Below are positions 13,531-44,340 of a stretch of 64,000 bases of DNA, one piece after another (positions within the stretch are counted from its first letter, which is position 1; every line of letters begins with the position of its first letter). Position numbers and translations under genes: made by a program. The notes under the pieces were generated by a model that was not told where the DNA came from, did no database searches, and saw only the letters and a program-made list of their open reading frames with translations. The DNA lies in the NCBI GenBank assembly GCA_002633005.1, contig NMRA01000223.1:593664-657663 (forward strand), given 5' to 3'. The DNA is from Phoronis australis (taxonomy: Eukaryota > Phoronida > Phoronidae).

Positions 13531-14511
13531 CAAAATGGAAATAAATGTTTTGGACAATTTTTAATTCTTGAGTAAGTGAAAATGCTGATTTTGAGTTAAT
13601 TTTTGTTGGTCCTGCAGAGAACAAATAATGTTTACCAGTTTTTAATTATAGAATAGAAAATCTGTTTCATGGATTTTTTTCCGCTTATTGGCTCTCGATA
13701 GGCCAGTGAGCGATACACACCAGCTGTGTCATTTTTGCTAATCGGCGTGGTAACATAACCACGTAGATGAAATCGTCTTAAAAATTTAAACGCTTAATCT
13801 TTACCTTATTCCTAGTTTAGTTTCACGTATGAACATATCCTAATAGATTGCACTACTAGACTCTTAAGCCGTGAACAGTTTGCAGGTAGCGCTTAAAAAG
13901 CATCTGTGCTGTCGTGAAACTTAGCGACATCTATTGTACATTTAACTGACCTTATCTCCTATCTTGGTATTAATCAAAGTGCATTTCTACAGGGATGAAT
14001 TCCAAAAACAATAATAGAAAACATAGTTCACCTTAACGAATCAAATAAAACCGCGTGTTTGTGCATGAAAGTATTTTTGTATGCTGACGTTTGTCTAAGG
14101 ATAATTAAGCGCGAGTAAAATACATAAATGATATGCGGGTACACATTTGTACCATGAGATACCGTCTAATGGTGAAAGTTATGATCGTGCAAATGTATAA
14201 ACGGCCTGTTACTCAATGCAAGGGCAATCGTGGATAAAATGAAGTGACGATGGAACTGTACTGTTGGCATTCAAATAAATGCAAACTGGTGTCAAAGGAT
14301 AGCTATCGCATACTGCTGCCAATTTGTTTGCTGTTTGATAAAAGTCATTCAGTTTTCTGATTCGGGATATTCTAAATAACTATTAAATAGACTGTTTCGA
14401 CCAACGCTTATCATCGCTAAGTAACAAGGGCAATTTACTGCTAAAAGCTTCCAATTGCTACCAAAACAGCGTCAGAGGCGTCAGGGATTGGTAACGGACG
14501 GGGTGCGAAAC

Positions 14512-17436
14512 ATGGGAACACCGGGAACGTTTAACTTGAAGGACGTTCGAACAACGCTGATGGTTGACCGTCTCGTGCTCATGGGGCTGATCATTCTGGC
14601 ACTCATCTTTGGTGTGCTCGGGATTGTTTTGATTTACTTCTGTAAGTGTCAATCATTTGTGACGCCTATGTATTTCTAGACGACAGAACGTGCATTCTCT
14701 TTAAATTCAATTCTTGGTTTTGCTTTTGTGGGCTATATCTTTACATTTTAAGATAATAATTAATCGATTTCTATTCTCGAAATTGTTGTGTTCAGTAATG
14801 TCATGCACACATACCCGAAATGAGTTCCGAGAATCGGGGTCTACAGGTATAAGACAATATCAGGTATTTCTTTATTAGTTAGCCAGGAAATTTTGAGAAA
14901 AAACGAAAACGAGGTTACATGTTGAAAAGGTTCTACTGACCATTGCCCCATTTTGAAAAATTGTGACTACATAATGAATGATAAAAGTTCGCGATAAATG
15001 TTTTTACACAATTGACCTTATTCCACTAGTCTGTCATTAAGAGAACGACCATTCATGCAAAATAGTAGATGAAGAGCACCAATTGTAATAAAAAAGTTGA
15101 GCAATTTCTCCTAAGAAATAGCGTTGGTGACTTGTTTTTCAGTTACTCCCATATCCTGTCACGTGAGGTACTCGGACAACTTTGTTGCGGATACAAGAAA
15201 CCTCACTGTATCTTTATCGGACGTGACGTCATACTGCTGGACCAAGCTTCGACCATATTACAACTACACTGAGCCTCGCCAGTTCGTTAATGGTTCCTAT
15301 AACAGAAACAATTTAACTCTACCACTGTTTTACTATAAGAACGTCACGTTGCCGCGTGATGGAAAGCAACTTCCGCACAAAATCTTCCCAATTTTACTCG
15401 TTTGTCAGGCATTCTCCTTCGCATTACCATTCCTCATTTGGCACATGTTATTAGCAAAGAAGTTAAAACATGATATACATGCAACTTTTACGTTCATGGA
15501 CAACTTAACCACTCTGTGCCAAAAACAAGATCAGGGAAGCCAAAAGGTAAACGACGACACCTTGCGGAGGGAAGCCGAAAATTACCTCGAATACATCGTG
15601 GATCTATTTGACTTTAGAACGCGTAAATATTTTGTATGGTACGTTGTCAAATGTGTCATTTATTTACTATGGATAATTGCGTGGATGATTGGGTACACGT
15701 TTCTTGTTGAGAACAACTTCCCAGACATTTTTCAGCAACAGTTTACTTGTCTATATGACACGTCTACAGAAAGTTTAATGACATTAGCTCGCTGCTCAAT
15801 TGAGTATTCAATTGTTTTGTTGGTGTTCTGGTCCTTGACCATTGTAGTATTAATGTTGGTGTTTATTGCAGTGGCTTTTCATTTATTCTACGACTTCTGT
15901 ATGCCCAAGTATTACGAGCACACCTTTTTCTATCGGAACGTTCCCGTTGCCAATGACTACCGGGTGGCCCAGCAAATGAACTCACTGTTTCCTCAACGTT
16001 TCTTTCACTTCATGTCCATGTTTTGTGAGGCAAATGAAGATCTTTGTGCAAATCCGGGAATAACAAAATCAATGTGTCGCAAATATGAATTGCTTTATGA
16101 CGAAAGTTCAGATTCGTACTATCGTCGGAGTAATGTCAAAGGTGTTATTTTGGGTTCTGATCAAATCGATCAGATGGAGACATCTAAACAAGCGTCGACC
16201 GAAAACGGCAATTCGTGCATTGGGGGAAGTAAACGTGCGGATCCCACGACAGAAAATGAAAGAGTTCATTCAATAAGTAAAGCAGACGTAGAAATGGCTA
16301 CTTACAGAAAAATAAGGAAAGGGCAACGCACCGAAAAAGACATGGATCGACGCGAAGCTGACGAACGTGGAAGAACCGGAACTGGTTGTTCTTCTGGTTA
16401 TCACACGGATGTTTATAGTAAACCCGAGAATGACGCGTTAGACAGGGGTTTAAACAGAAGAAAGGACAGCTTAAATAAAAATAAGTTTGACAAACCAACA
16501 ACAAAACAGCACGGAAATGTCTCAAAAAGAAACAAATCAAAAGCCCCTAAACCGTACTCAAAGGTTGGACAACCAGCACGTATTTATCCCAATGACGGTT
16601 ACTACGAAACAGTACCTGTAGGACGTTCCAAACGAGATCGTCTGCCTCCGATAAACAATAAAAATGGCCGATCGCTTGTTGCACCAGAAGTGAAAAATGG
16701 AAAACCTATTTACGATCACAGTGGCATCAACGCGATACTCCTTGGGTCGTCACCAGACGGCGATGTACAACTTCCTGTTGTGTACATTTCCGACCTGTCA
16801 GACAACGAGTCTGGACGTCGTGCAAGCGACAATAGACGTCGTGTACCTACCATAGTCGTGCAACGTCCCAGCAGAGGGAGTCAGAGGGACCGCAGAGACG
16901 ATCCAACTATCACAGACCCCAATTTGACAAATGATGATAAAACTAGTGCAGGAGAGCAAGAGATAGGCGTGGACTCGGATGAAATCTCCAACGAAAGCGA
17001 TTTTGTTACACCAAGGACACAGTTTAACGAAACAGGTGACCGGAATAATGAGCCGAACACGTACGAAAACAGTTTTATTCCTGGACATAGAAGCGGGAAA
17101 ACGCCGACAATAACGGATACAAAAGGACCTAACGAAGAAGAACCAGGTGTACTACCGTCAAATCAAGTTGGTCATCGTTTGTCACCTGTCATTTATGAGG
17201 AACCGTTCTCTGCTGGCAACTCGCCATATCCATTAAAACAACGTCCCAGAATACATCATCGGTCTAAGCAGCTCTTCGATGGTTATGACACTGGTGAAGA
17301 TGACGCCGTTTTTTCCGATTCCGATGCAGAGGGTTATCCAAAGTTCAGACGCTGTTCAAAGCACGAGGGAGAAAATTATTTGAGAAACTTTGAAAAACCC
17401 AAGAAAACGTCATCGGTCAAAGTGTGGAGGCCATGA
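14512..17436 (+). CDS. Pannexin/innexin-family channel protein with long polar tail
   Basis: This is a four-helix membrane protein of the pannexin/innexin family, which forms hexameric or octameric channels for ions and small metabolites. There are two exons: 14512-14641 (phase 1, donor GTAAGT) and 15143-17436 (acceptor TTTTTCAG), giving 807 residues. The ATG has a good context (AAACATGG). Helices lie at about residues 20-44, 123-147, 206-232 and 263-294. Each extracellular loop has two cysteines: C49 ('ISC') and C75 ('YCW') in loop 1, C246 and C261 in loop 2, the family pattern. Loop 1 carries several N-glycosylation sequons. From about residue 335 the protein is hydrophilic, low-complexity and probably disordered for more than 450 residues, much longer than a typical family tail. 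An unspliced 5' UTR exon could begin at an acceptor near 14469. The gene converges on the glucosidase downstream. Confidence 0.85.
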
Positions 17437-17592
17437 TATCTACAACATGGCTGTCACAATAGAAGACAATTTTCTATTGATGAATGAGTTTATTGTTTCA
17501 CTGATTATTGAAATTGTTATGGTAATGATTATAAAACTTGATGGCCTTGCAACAATATGCAGTAAAATGAGAATGTTGCCTATTCTATTTGC

Positions 17593-17605
17593 AATAAATT
17601 TTATT
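17593..17605. promoter_or_regulatory. Bidirectional poly(A) signal palindrome
   Basis: AATAAATTTTATT gives AATAAA on the plus strand (17593-17598), 157 bases after the pannexin stop, and AATAAA on the minus strand (17600-17605), downstream of the glucosidase. It could serve both convergent transcripts. This is inference from position and sequence only. Confidence 0.5.
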
Positions 17606-18055
17606 TTGATATAGAAACCTCAATATTTCATGATGAAAATGTAATTTCAAAGGCTTGGTTCACTTTAAGGTTAAGATACTTGATCGTCATCTCCTGAAAA
17701 GGTCAAAGTTCAATATAAGCTGCATATTAGTACGAGGGAACTTGTTGACTGAATGCAATCAAAATAACAGTGTGCACAGGTTACAGTTGGCTCATAAAAC
17801 GTTCTGTACATAAAAATGGAGAAGACTTTAGGAAAGAAAACCTTTTCAAATCTTTCTCCACATTTTTATCAAATCACTATGCAGCCGATCTATGAAACTT
17901 CAAATCCCGTCTTGTTAACAGACACATGTCCGAATTACAGTGTACGTAGCCGCCCTCGCTCTTGGCCACCCCTCTGTCTCCGAGGACTTTTAAAGCTGAA
18001 CTTAGATGTCTTTGTGTTTTTTAACATTACGATCTTTCTGTATCCATTAACTTAC

Positions 18056-35434
<17,379 letters not shown>

Positions 35435-38400
35435 ATTCGTGTAGCAACAGGTTGTTGTGGAAGTAACGATATCAGTGAACAGCTAGGAATGTTTACACAA
35501 TAGATATATCATTTCATGTTGCACTTGATCATTAATACGCCATCAGGATTGTCTAGGTCGTCGACCAGAGTAAGACTACATGTACAAGGTCATTTTCTGG
35601 ATCCGGGCCTCGTTCTATACAGTGGTCTAAGAAATTTACCTGTAAGAATAATGGAAGGTAAAAAATAAATTCGTATGTATTGAGAGTGTTCAGGGTCAAA
35701 CAACACCTCTCCAGTCCTATTTATCATTAACATTCTATTCTTCAAACGTTCCAGTAGCATTTTAGATCATAGAAAGTATCATTCATTCAGGTGGAGCAAC
35801 TGATGCGCAAACTTTTTTACAAAACACTCCAAATTTTGAAACCTCGCGATAATATTTCTTTGGAGTCACCTTGCCCTTTTTGATCATAGTCTCGAACCCA
35901 TAATTCATCAATAGAGCCTGGAGTAGATCTCGAAAACGAGGCCATTTAGTCATATTTGTTACCGCACCTACATGTAGCAACAATCTAAATTGTATCATTA
36001 TTTCAACATTTCAATTAGTTTCTTTTCTCTCATATGGTGTTTTCTAAAACACAAGTTTGTTCATTTGATATTCAATACATGGTGTTCTTTTTATATAACC
36101 TTTACGAGATACAGGTGTAGAAAATAAAGTACACATTAGTACTGTAACCAACGGGTGTACCTCGATTGGTCTGAGCAGTGGTCATGGTGAACCACAGCAT
36201 TTTACATGTACTTAACGCATATCATTTGAGTTATGGCGTGCTTTTTTGTTCGACTGATTTAAAACTACGTAACGTTCCTTACCTTGATAGTATTCCATTT
36301 CCGTTACCGTGTTAACTCATAGACAATACGTACACGCGCCATTTTTAATTTCCAATTTTAGTGTTGAGTCACTGATGGTTTCAATGTTTTATCTGGTAAA
36401 GGAAACAAAATCTTATAGCGAAGCTACGAGATTATGAGATTTAAAGCCGTACAGCTGTAATTCTAATTTTGTTTCTAGGTAGCGCAGAGGAAACTCGAGT
36501 TTGAATTAACCGGTTGACCTCATACTGATTGACCAATCAAGGACCTAATGTCAAAGATCTTACATGTATACGTTACAATGTACGTCGCCTCGAACAGAGT
36601 GAAGCTGCAACTGTCAGCGCCACTACACCAGAGTAATTTCTGAAGTTCGGCGTCACCTTTAGGCATGTCTGTATTCAACTTCCGACCACAGCAATTACAA
36701 TGAGGCTTTGACCAAACACCAGACGGGAGAAGCGCACACAATGAGCTCCAATAGGAGACTTTTCATTGGTGCTCTGTGAAGTAATGAGAGCACGAAAGGG
36801 ACTTCCGCTTGATTCCGACTCAGATTCATGGTGGATAGAAATTTAATTACTACGCTGTGTATAATGATTTACCGTGCAGGTGGCCTGATGTCATTTGCGG
36901 TGCATCAGACGAGCGCAGACCTCATGTTTGGGCCCATTGTACAAAACTCCTGAGCTAAAGCACGAGAAAACCATTATGGTTCTTCGTGAAGGAAGTGTTC
37001 AAGTCTGCCAGTCTCCTTTAAGAAAACAGACAGACGTTAATATAAAAGCAGTGGAATAAGTTCCACTGTCAGACCCTCCCATTGTTTGATTAGTTTAAGT
37101 TGACTAATTTGTTTACTTATTTGACACCGGGCTGGGATCGAAATTGTACAGCTGTAAATTAATACATGCTATTAGGGACGGAATCTACTTCACAGTACGA
37201 AATTTATGGGACAGTAGTAGAAATTTGCAGGCGTTAAAGGTGTAAAAACGTTGTTTATACCAACAGGTTGAAATCTCGTGTCCGCGTTACATTGGATCTG
37301 TAGGTGGCGCTGAATGCTTGTCCCTCGAAGACCTGATCGCCGTCTGGCGGTATAGTGAATTTCAATATGGCGCGGTTATTTTGACATTAAGGTATTGGGC
37401 TTCAGCAGGTGCGCATAAATTGGTGTTCAGACATAAACGTTTCCCATCGCCAGCGACAAGTAAAACACCAATCATTTTGGGACCCCGGCGTCTTTCACGT
37501 ACACCGTAAGTAATACAGAAGGAACATCTCTTTTATCACAACTAGCTTCAACAATACATGTGTAGCGGGGGGCAGAAATCTTTTCGGACTAATATTCATT
37601 AGGTCACGTGATGTGACTAAAAAGATGGCGTGCTGAAGGAATGAATTGTTCACAACACTGAAACACGCCTCACTGAAAAAGATATATTTATAAATGTATG
37701 TGTGAATTCAACAATTCTTCGTTCCCCCATGTCGTTTCGTTATATTACATTTCATAGACAAAAAGACGTTGTTCGGTTATTGTTTTTTTCCGGGTTTATC
37801 TGAAGTTAGCCCATCAAGTTAGCGTCAATTGAACCCTCTCTCCCTTTCCCTCCTCCCCTCTTCCTGACTCTGTCTTCATTCCCATACCTTCCTTCTAATC
37901 TTGCCCTGCCTTGCACAAACAACATTGGATTTATACCACATACTGTTGTGACATAGTCTCAAAGTGTTCCTTGGTGAAACTGGAGATCAGGCTCTCTAAG
38001 TCGATTTGACACGGCGTGTCATTGTATGTACGAGCCATGGTGTCAAAGAATAAGGAACTGACAGTTCTTTGGAAATCCCCCAATCACTTCTCATCCGAGT
38101 ATAAGAAACAAGTTAGGCCATTTTACATGTATTTAGTCGCTTTTGGTGATCTTAGACAAAAGTTCGCTAATAGATGGAACCTGGTTTTATAACCGTTTTA
38201 ATATAAATAAACGGTCACGTGATTACCAATAAAGTTTAGGTGTAAAGATTTTAATAGGTGTTCCATAACATTTTATTTTACTTCAATTTTTATAATTAAC
38301 ATGTACTTGAAAAGCGCCAATTTTAATGTGTAAGTTATCAAAGCCGTACTTCCTGCGCATGTTGAATCCTGTTATATGTAGTTCCGAGTTGCCAATTAAA

Positions 38401-38827
38401 ACGGGGATGGTACCAGTGCACTGTCCTCTTTCTTTCTAAAGAAAAAAGGCTCAGAGCTTTCACAGCTCCTACATGTGCATGGCATTTAAGGGGTGATTTT
38501 AACTCGCACGTTTTTATCGCTGGAATCGAATGGACCTAAAATGCAATATCTATTTCACAAGCGCCTTAAGTTTGCTTTTTGATTAATTTCCTCCGCTGTT
38601 GTTATCGTACAAGTGAAGCATGTGCACTCGATTTCACATACCCAGATAGCAAATAATATAGATATATTTAACCAGTCCTTGATTGTTTGGATAGCCGATT
38701 AAAGTAATCGACTCAGCGAGTTAGTCTGATTAACGTGGACTTGTGTCTCGCGAATGGGGACTCTTTCAAGTAGAACACAAGCATATAATATTACTGAGAG
38801 TGAGCATTGGTCAAAAGCCTTTGCACA

Positions 38828-38996
38828 GGGTCGGATCCTGGATTTTATAAGGGGGCCGGATCACGGATTTTTAAAAAGGGGGTCCAGGTCAACAAAATTG
38901 AAAACTTTAGATTTTATATCACTAAAATCAAGAGAAAAAGGGGCCCTGGATCCCCTTGACCCCTTGGAACCGCCTATGTTACAGCTCTGAAGTGAG
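38828..38996. repeat. Inverted-repeat element with GGATCC-type ends
   Basis: 'GGTCGGATCCTGGATTTT' on the left mirrors 'GGCCCTGGATCCCCTTGACC' on the right. Similar ends ('GGGGGATCCAGGACTTT' and 'CTCTAAATCCGCCACTG') occur at 57225-57386, suggesting a dispersed MITE-like family. Confidence 0.4.
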
Positions 38997-39531
38997 TGTC
39001 TTTCGCGTTTGGGACAGCAGTACGCATTGTACCGGGCACGTTTAGTACCTTGTGCCCCATTGCATGAAAAAATCCCAAGAGGGACTCAACAATAGTCTCC
39101 AATTGGTCACCGTATGTGAACTTTGGGAACTCACAGATGTTATACATGTAGTTGTCTAACAGTTTATATTCATTGTGAGCTCTTCCTTTTAAATTACATT
39201 TTCTAATGGTACAAAGTGTGAAAACCCAGCCAATATTTCTGAGAAAATAAGTAAGGAGTAGGTACTCTTTAAATTAAGGACGTTGAGTGGAAAGGTTCCC
39301 GTTTATTTCAACAGTGTTACGAATTAAAAATAGAATTTTTTCTTGATGTGTATAGAAGCTAAAACTTAACAATAAAGACAAACTAGCAGAAAAAATGTAG
39401 TGTTACAGAAAGTCCACAAACGCGATGAAGCTTTAGGGAACATAGTTGAGTCCCTAGTAGGACAGTTACATGCAGCCGAGCACTAGCGTCTTTTCAACGG
39501 TAAAAAACAAGTTGCAGCGTCTTGGTTAATA

Positions 39532-40139
39532 GTCAGGTTCACTATGTCTAAATTTTGACATTCGTTGAATTTTTTGGGGGAAAGTGGAAACTATACATTT
39601 TTGTAAACCTCATGGAACGACAAATCAGAAAATAGTTGATTCCATTTTTGGCGGCCATCTTGGATTTTCAAAAATGGTGCCGGTAAAATGGATTTTGCCC
39701 AATATCTCCGCTTATGGGTCACTTAGAATGTTGGTTTTATGGCTACACCTGCATTTCTGTGGTCAAGGAATTGGAAATTTCAATTTTTGGGGGCCATCTC
39801 GGATTTTTAAAAATGGTGCCCGGAAAATACATTTTCCTCAGTATCTTTGCTCATGGGTCACTTAGAATAAAATCAAAATTTCCTATTCATTGACCTCAGA
39901 ACTGCATGTGTAGCCATAAAAAACTAACATTCTCAGTGACCCAAGGGCGGATATATTGGGCAAAATCCATTTTACCGGCGCCTTTTTTGAAAATCGAAGA
40001 TGGCCGCCAAGATGGCCACCGAAAAAATGGACTCAATTATTTTCTGATTCGTCATTCCATGAGGTTTCCAAAAATTATAGTTTCCACTTTCCCCAAAAAA
40101 TTCCAACGACTGTCAAAATTTGGACATAGTGAACCTGAC
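39532..40139. mobile_element. Long-TIR MITE with TA target sites (Tc1/mariner-like)
   Basis: The ends are 'GTCAGGTTCACTATGTC' and its exact reverse complement, each flanked by TA, the target site of Tc1/mariner elements. The inverted arms run about 270 bases each at roughly 85-90% identity by eye, including 'GCCGGTAAAATGGATTTTGC' in both. Inside is a tandem-like repeat of a 'GGCCATCT...GGATTTT' block (near 39652 and 39792). There is no coding capacity. Confidence 0.75.
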
Positions 40140-41045
40140 TATAAGTGCTTATGTGGATGACGAGACATCTGACCCCCTATAGCTCACGCAATGATATGAT
40201 CAAGCTAAATTTAGCTAAAAACGTTGTTACTAAATCAGCGAAACGATTTTCATAGCTTCCCAGTTCTTTTAGGCCATCCTGTGAAATTACTTACTTGCTG
40301 ATTGTCAACCACCTGGCTAAACAGCCATGAATTCTGGAACAAATGAGAATAAAGGATTCATCATTCATTCGCTTACGTTATTGTTTACAACTGCCAAGAC
40401 AATTTTGCAAATTAAAATAGATTTGAGCAGTTTTAAGAAGTTCAAAATTCAACAGATTTTAACTCAAAGTGATACTTGAACACAACAACTGGCAACAAAG
40501 GAAAATTTCACCTTCTTTCCCGGTATAAACACGCATTATAGTAAAAGGTCGACCGTCTGATTTTCACACGGCGAAACATTTCAAGGTAACAATTATCTGT
40601 TTGATGTTAAGAAACGATGACGCCGAATAAAGTCATATCCTCGAGGAAAACATGACACCTATTTGCACCAGTCACCCGACAATGTGATGGGTAGCTTTGG
40701 CGAAACATAAATGAAGGCGACAGTCACGATTTAAGTGCGTTTAATTAGACGGCTTGGATTAAAGGTGTCCTTGCCATGATGTTTCTTTATTTTCAATGCT
40801 ATAGTGAACAACAGGGCACTGTCTACCAGTCAAAAAATCGCCTCGAAAATCATAAATCAAGAATTTGACTTGTTTATTCAGAAGCATACTGATGACGGTA
40901 TTCGACTTATTTCTATACATGTACATCTCGGTTTTAAGTACATGTGCAGGTAGTGAATGGCAAAAGTGTCGTTAAACCATAATTCTTTGAGGAAGTACAT
41001 GTATAATGCCGCACCGTTATCACATTACTCATGGATATTACCGGA

Positions 41046-41390
41046 CTCCGTACGCGCGACTTTGCGAAGAATGTAGTCGAAGGCACATCTCGGTACGCAG
41101 CAACAGTGTGGCATTTTGACTAACTCGTAAACAAAAGCAAACGACGACCGAACTTATCACAACCGAGAGAGCACAATGACTGACTCGGCATCTCTCACAG
41201 TCAGACTATATGAAAAAAATCTGGTGGGGAAATTATTGCCTCCCAAAACGTCACGAATAATTAATTGAATTACGAAAAGCTGTAATTAACTGAAAAATAA
41301 GTCTGAGATAATCAAAGAACCTTATTTTTGCTAAAAATGACATGAAAAAATGTTGCCTTTGCCTTTAAGTTTAGGAATGCATTCATTACG
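41046..41390 (-). mobile_element. THAP-transposon fragment (5' end copy)
   Basis: Bases 41084-41385 are closely similar to 62069-62370: same order of words such as 'GTACGCAGCAACAGTGTGGC', 'CTCGTAAACAAAAGCAAACG', 'ATTACGAAAAGCTGTAATTA'. On the minus strand it contains the start of the same THAP reading frame ('MPHCCCVPRC'), which then diverges. It is a truncated second copy of the element at 61.5-62.4 kb. Confidence 0.6.
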
Positions 41391-43379
41391 TGCATTGTAC
41401 TAACATTCACGGGAGATGTCGTTCAGACACCGCTTTCTCAGTATATTATAACGCCGCAAGGTAAAGACAATTAGCAACAAAAAATCTATTGCGCTTCAAA
41501 AAGAGAGCTTACCTGTTCGTGACGTGAGCATATATTTTGCGGTACATAAAAGTTGGTGAAAATAAATTATATATTGCCTTAAGCCGAAGCTTTTTCTTGT
41601 ACAGTCACCGAAATCTAGTAAGCATGCCAGAAAACGTGATATTTTTTCACTAACGTAACGCAATTATGCTTCGAATAGAAGTCAGTCACGATTTTGTTTA
41701 CGAGAGATTACTTTCAGCATATCAGGGCCTCATGTTGACGTGGAATGTGGCAGAGGCTGGTGTAGAAAACATCCTCCTCCCAGATATTACCAATAGGTGG
41801 AACACATAGGTTGTGAAGTTAATTAGGAGTTTCAACTGAAACATAAACGCGTGCGCATTGTTGGGCGGCCTTTTAAAAAGGTCTACTCCAGTAGATACGA
41901 TTAATGAGGGAATTAGTCATAAAAGGTTTTTGATTTCGTCATAGATGACACACTGTACCGAACTATCAATAGTTGGATGCAAATACATTGTAATTAGATT
42001 TCAGCAAAATGTTCGCCCAGGAATTCTTAATGTTAACAATGGAGCTGACAAAACTGATATTGCATGTGGATAGCATCCCCAGCAGACGTTATCACACATC
42101 AAGTGCTCAGCATCATTCGACTCTTGCTCTCCGACCCTGCCCTACGCATAAACCTCGCAAGAGTAATTCTGGATAATTTAAGAACAAATTTAGAAGGGAC
42201 AATTCACTTGGAAACTCCGTTCTTAAACTGTTGTATCTAGTGCAAACGAAAATAAAGTACATTTCGTTACATACTTTACACAATATTTGATTGAATGGAG
42301 TTCCCAAAAACCTCTCTAATCCTACCTCTGTATATTTTTAAGCAATAAACTTCAGTTATTTCGTTGCATAATATCGGGGCTACCATTATACTAGTTTGGT
42401 AGTCACGAAAAAATTGGAAAACCTACAATATTTATAATTAGTTAAATACATATAAACCGCTGACTTCTACGTGCATGTTGTCATTTCTAGATATCAATGA
42501 AATAAGTCATGAATTTTATTTACATCTACATGTATATTCCACAAGAAGAAACCCTCGTATTATTATGGTGATCATTCATTTCGTTGTCAAACCTTTTGGG
42601 CTACTGTTGCGGCATCTGACCCCAAACGATAGACAAATAATGCGACAATAAATGTATGAGAAACTGGCGATTAAACTTGAAAAATCATGAAAGTAATCCC
42701 GTGTTCAATGAGCCTAGTTGGAAAGAAGGGTTGTTGCCAACTTAGATGAATACATTTGTTAACATGTCAAAGTTATAATGACAAGATTTCAAAGTGATAT
42801 AATATCAATAATCACAACCTGACCTATACCTCGTTCACAAATGACCCGTGAAAACGCCAGTAATGGATACTGTTGCCCATGTTATGTTACCATTGGTTTC
42901 TGGATCGCCAATGCTCCTCTTTTACGAATGTAAAGTCAGACTCACAAACAGCGTTTTCTTCGAGAAATTTCCGTCAGCGTAATCAGGCCAGCGTTATTTC
43001 GCAATTTAAAATTCATTTCTTTGAGCAATAATCCTTAAAACTGTTTATGTTAAGCTAAAATTATTTCAAGATATGATGGTACAAAACCATTCTATCTGTG
43101 ACAACTGTGAACATTTATTGAATGGTCTCATTTTTTAAAGGTGTAATAAACTACTTGAAGCACTAAGTTGGACGTGTCCGGCTAGTGAATTTACATGTAT
43201 GCGCTTATCATGAAATCTAGCGCAAACGAGTTGTCGGTTCTTCTCAAACACATACATGTACAGTGTACATCCTTCTAATGTGATTTAGGAACAATTCTGA
43301 AAAGTTTAATCAGAGAAGTAAAAATTTAATTTATTGACAAAAGATCGGTTCGTAGCACTGTCACAGTTATATGGGACTC

Positions 43380-43730
43380 TTGAACATGTTCTAATTTTGC
43401 TAAATCCGAAACATCGTATCTCAGAAATAGCGTAACGGATTCAAACGAAATTTTAAGATACTATACGCATTATGCGCTGTAGTCAAAAACGCGGTAAGAG
43501 TTGCTTTTTGAAATGTTCCATTTCGGCATGAGTGGCTATCGAAAGTGGGACAGTGTCATGAAAAAACCGTTACGTTGTACAAAACGAAAATGAAATGATA
43601 TTCTAAAAGCTTGTAACGGTGTTTTTGACATTTCATCTTGGACATTTATATTAAATGAAATGTCGTCATCATCTTGCACCGCTACCAATGTACGTTTCTT
43701 TGTACAAAGTTTTGTTAAAAAGACATGGTC
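43380..43730. repeat. Diverged interspersed repeat, copy 1
   Basis: It shares an ordered set of words with 60670-61020: 'CATATCTCAGAAATG' versus 'CGTATCTCAGAAATAG', 'GCTTTTTGAAATGTTCC' versus 'GCTTTTAAAATGTTC', 'AAAATGAAATGATATTCTAAA' versus 'AAAGCGAAATGGTATTTTAG', and 'CAATGTACGTTTCTTTG' versus 'CAATGTAGGTTTCTTTT'. The copies are old. The family is unknown to me. Confidence 0.5.
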
Positions 43731-44298
43731 ACTTGACTTAATTAGTAAAAATCCAATTCTACATGCTCCCTGCTTTCCGAAAATAAACGTTTTTACTGAA
43801 TTAAAATATTATTTCGTACATATTTTTCTAAACACCTAACCTTTACAATAGGGATCCTACATAACCTGTAATAAGTTATTAAAAAATTCCATGCAGAGTC
43901 AAGTAGTCGAGTTTTGTGGAAGGAGAGCGATTTAAGATTACGGAAACATAAACGTCTGCAATCATTATAAACATTACTTGAGACCTGTGACCTGTATAAT
44001 AGAACTATGTGCAGTTCTCTCTAATTAGGTGAGGTAGGATGAACAAAAAAAGCCGTCCAAACAATCTAACTAGCTTATGCTTCAGTCAAATCAAACTCGT
44101 TCTCAGGACAACCGGCAACTCTGGCTAAATTGGTTCTCACACGTTCTTACAGTTTTCAAGATCGCATTGAGAACCACATCGGTATGACTGGGTCCCAGCA
44201 AAGATGAACTTTCTCTCCATTCTTTTATGTTTGTCTTCGGGACACCAAGCTCAATGAGCTCGTAACTAACGTATATCTCATCAATTTCAAGGCAGATA

Positions 44299-44340
44299 GT
44301 GACACTGGCACGTGATCATGTGACACTGGCACGTGATCAT
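44299..44340. repeat. Perfect tandem duplication of a 21-bp unit
   Basis: The unit GTGACACTGGCACGTGATCA plus T occurs twice without mismatch. Each contains an E-box-like CACGTG. Confidence 0.9.

Larger units (their letters stand above)
7513..14511. other. Intergenic, gene-poor
   Basis: Between the transporter stop and the pannexin ATG I find only repeats (separate entries) and short frames without recognisable domains. An 88-residue minus-strand frame at 11613-11879 is the longest unexplained one outside the foldback; it has no motif I recognise. Confidence 0.4.
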
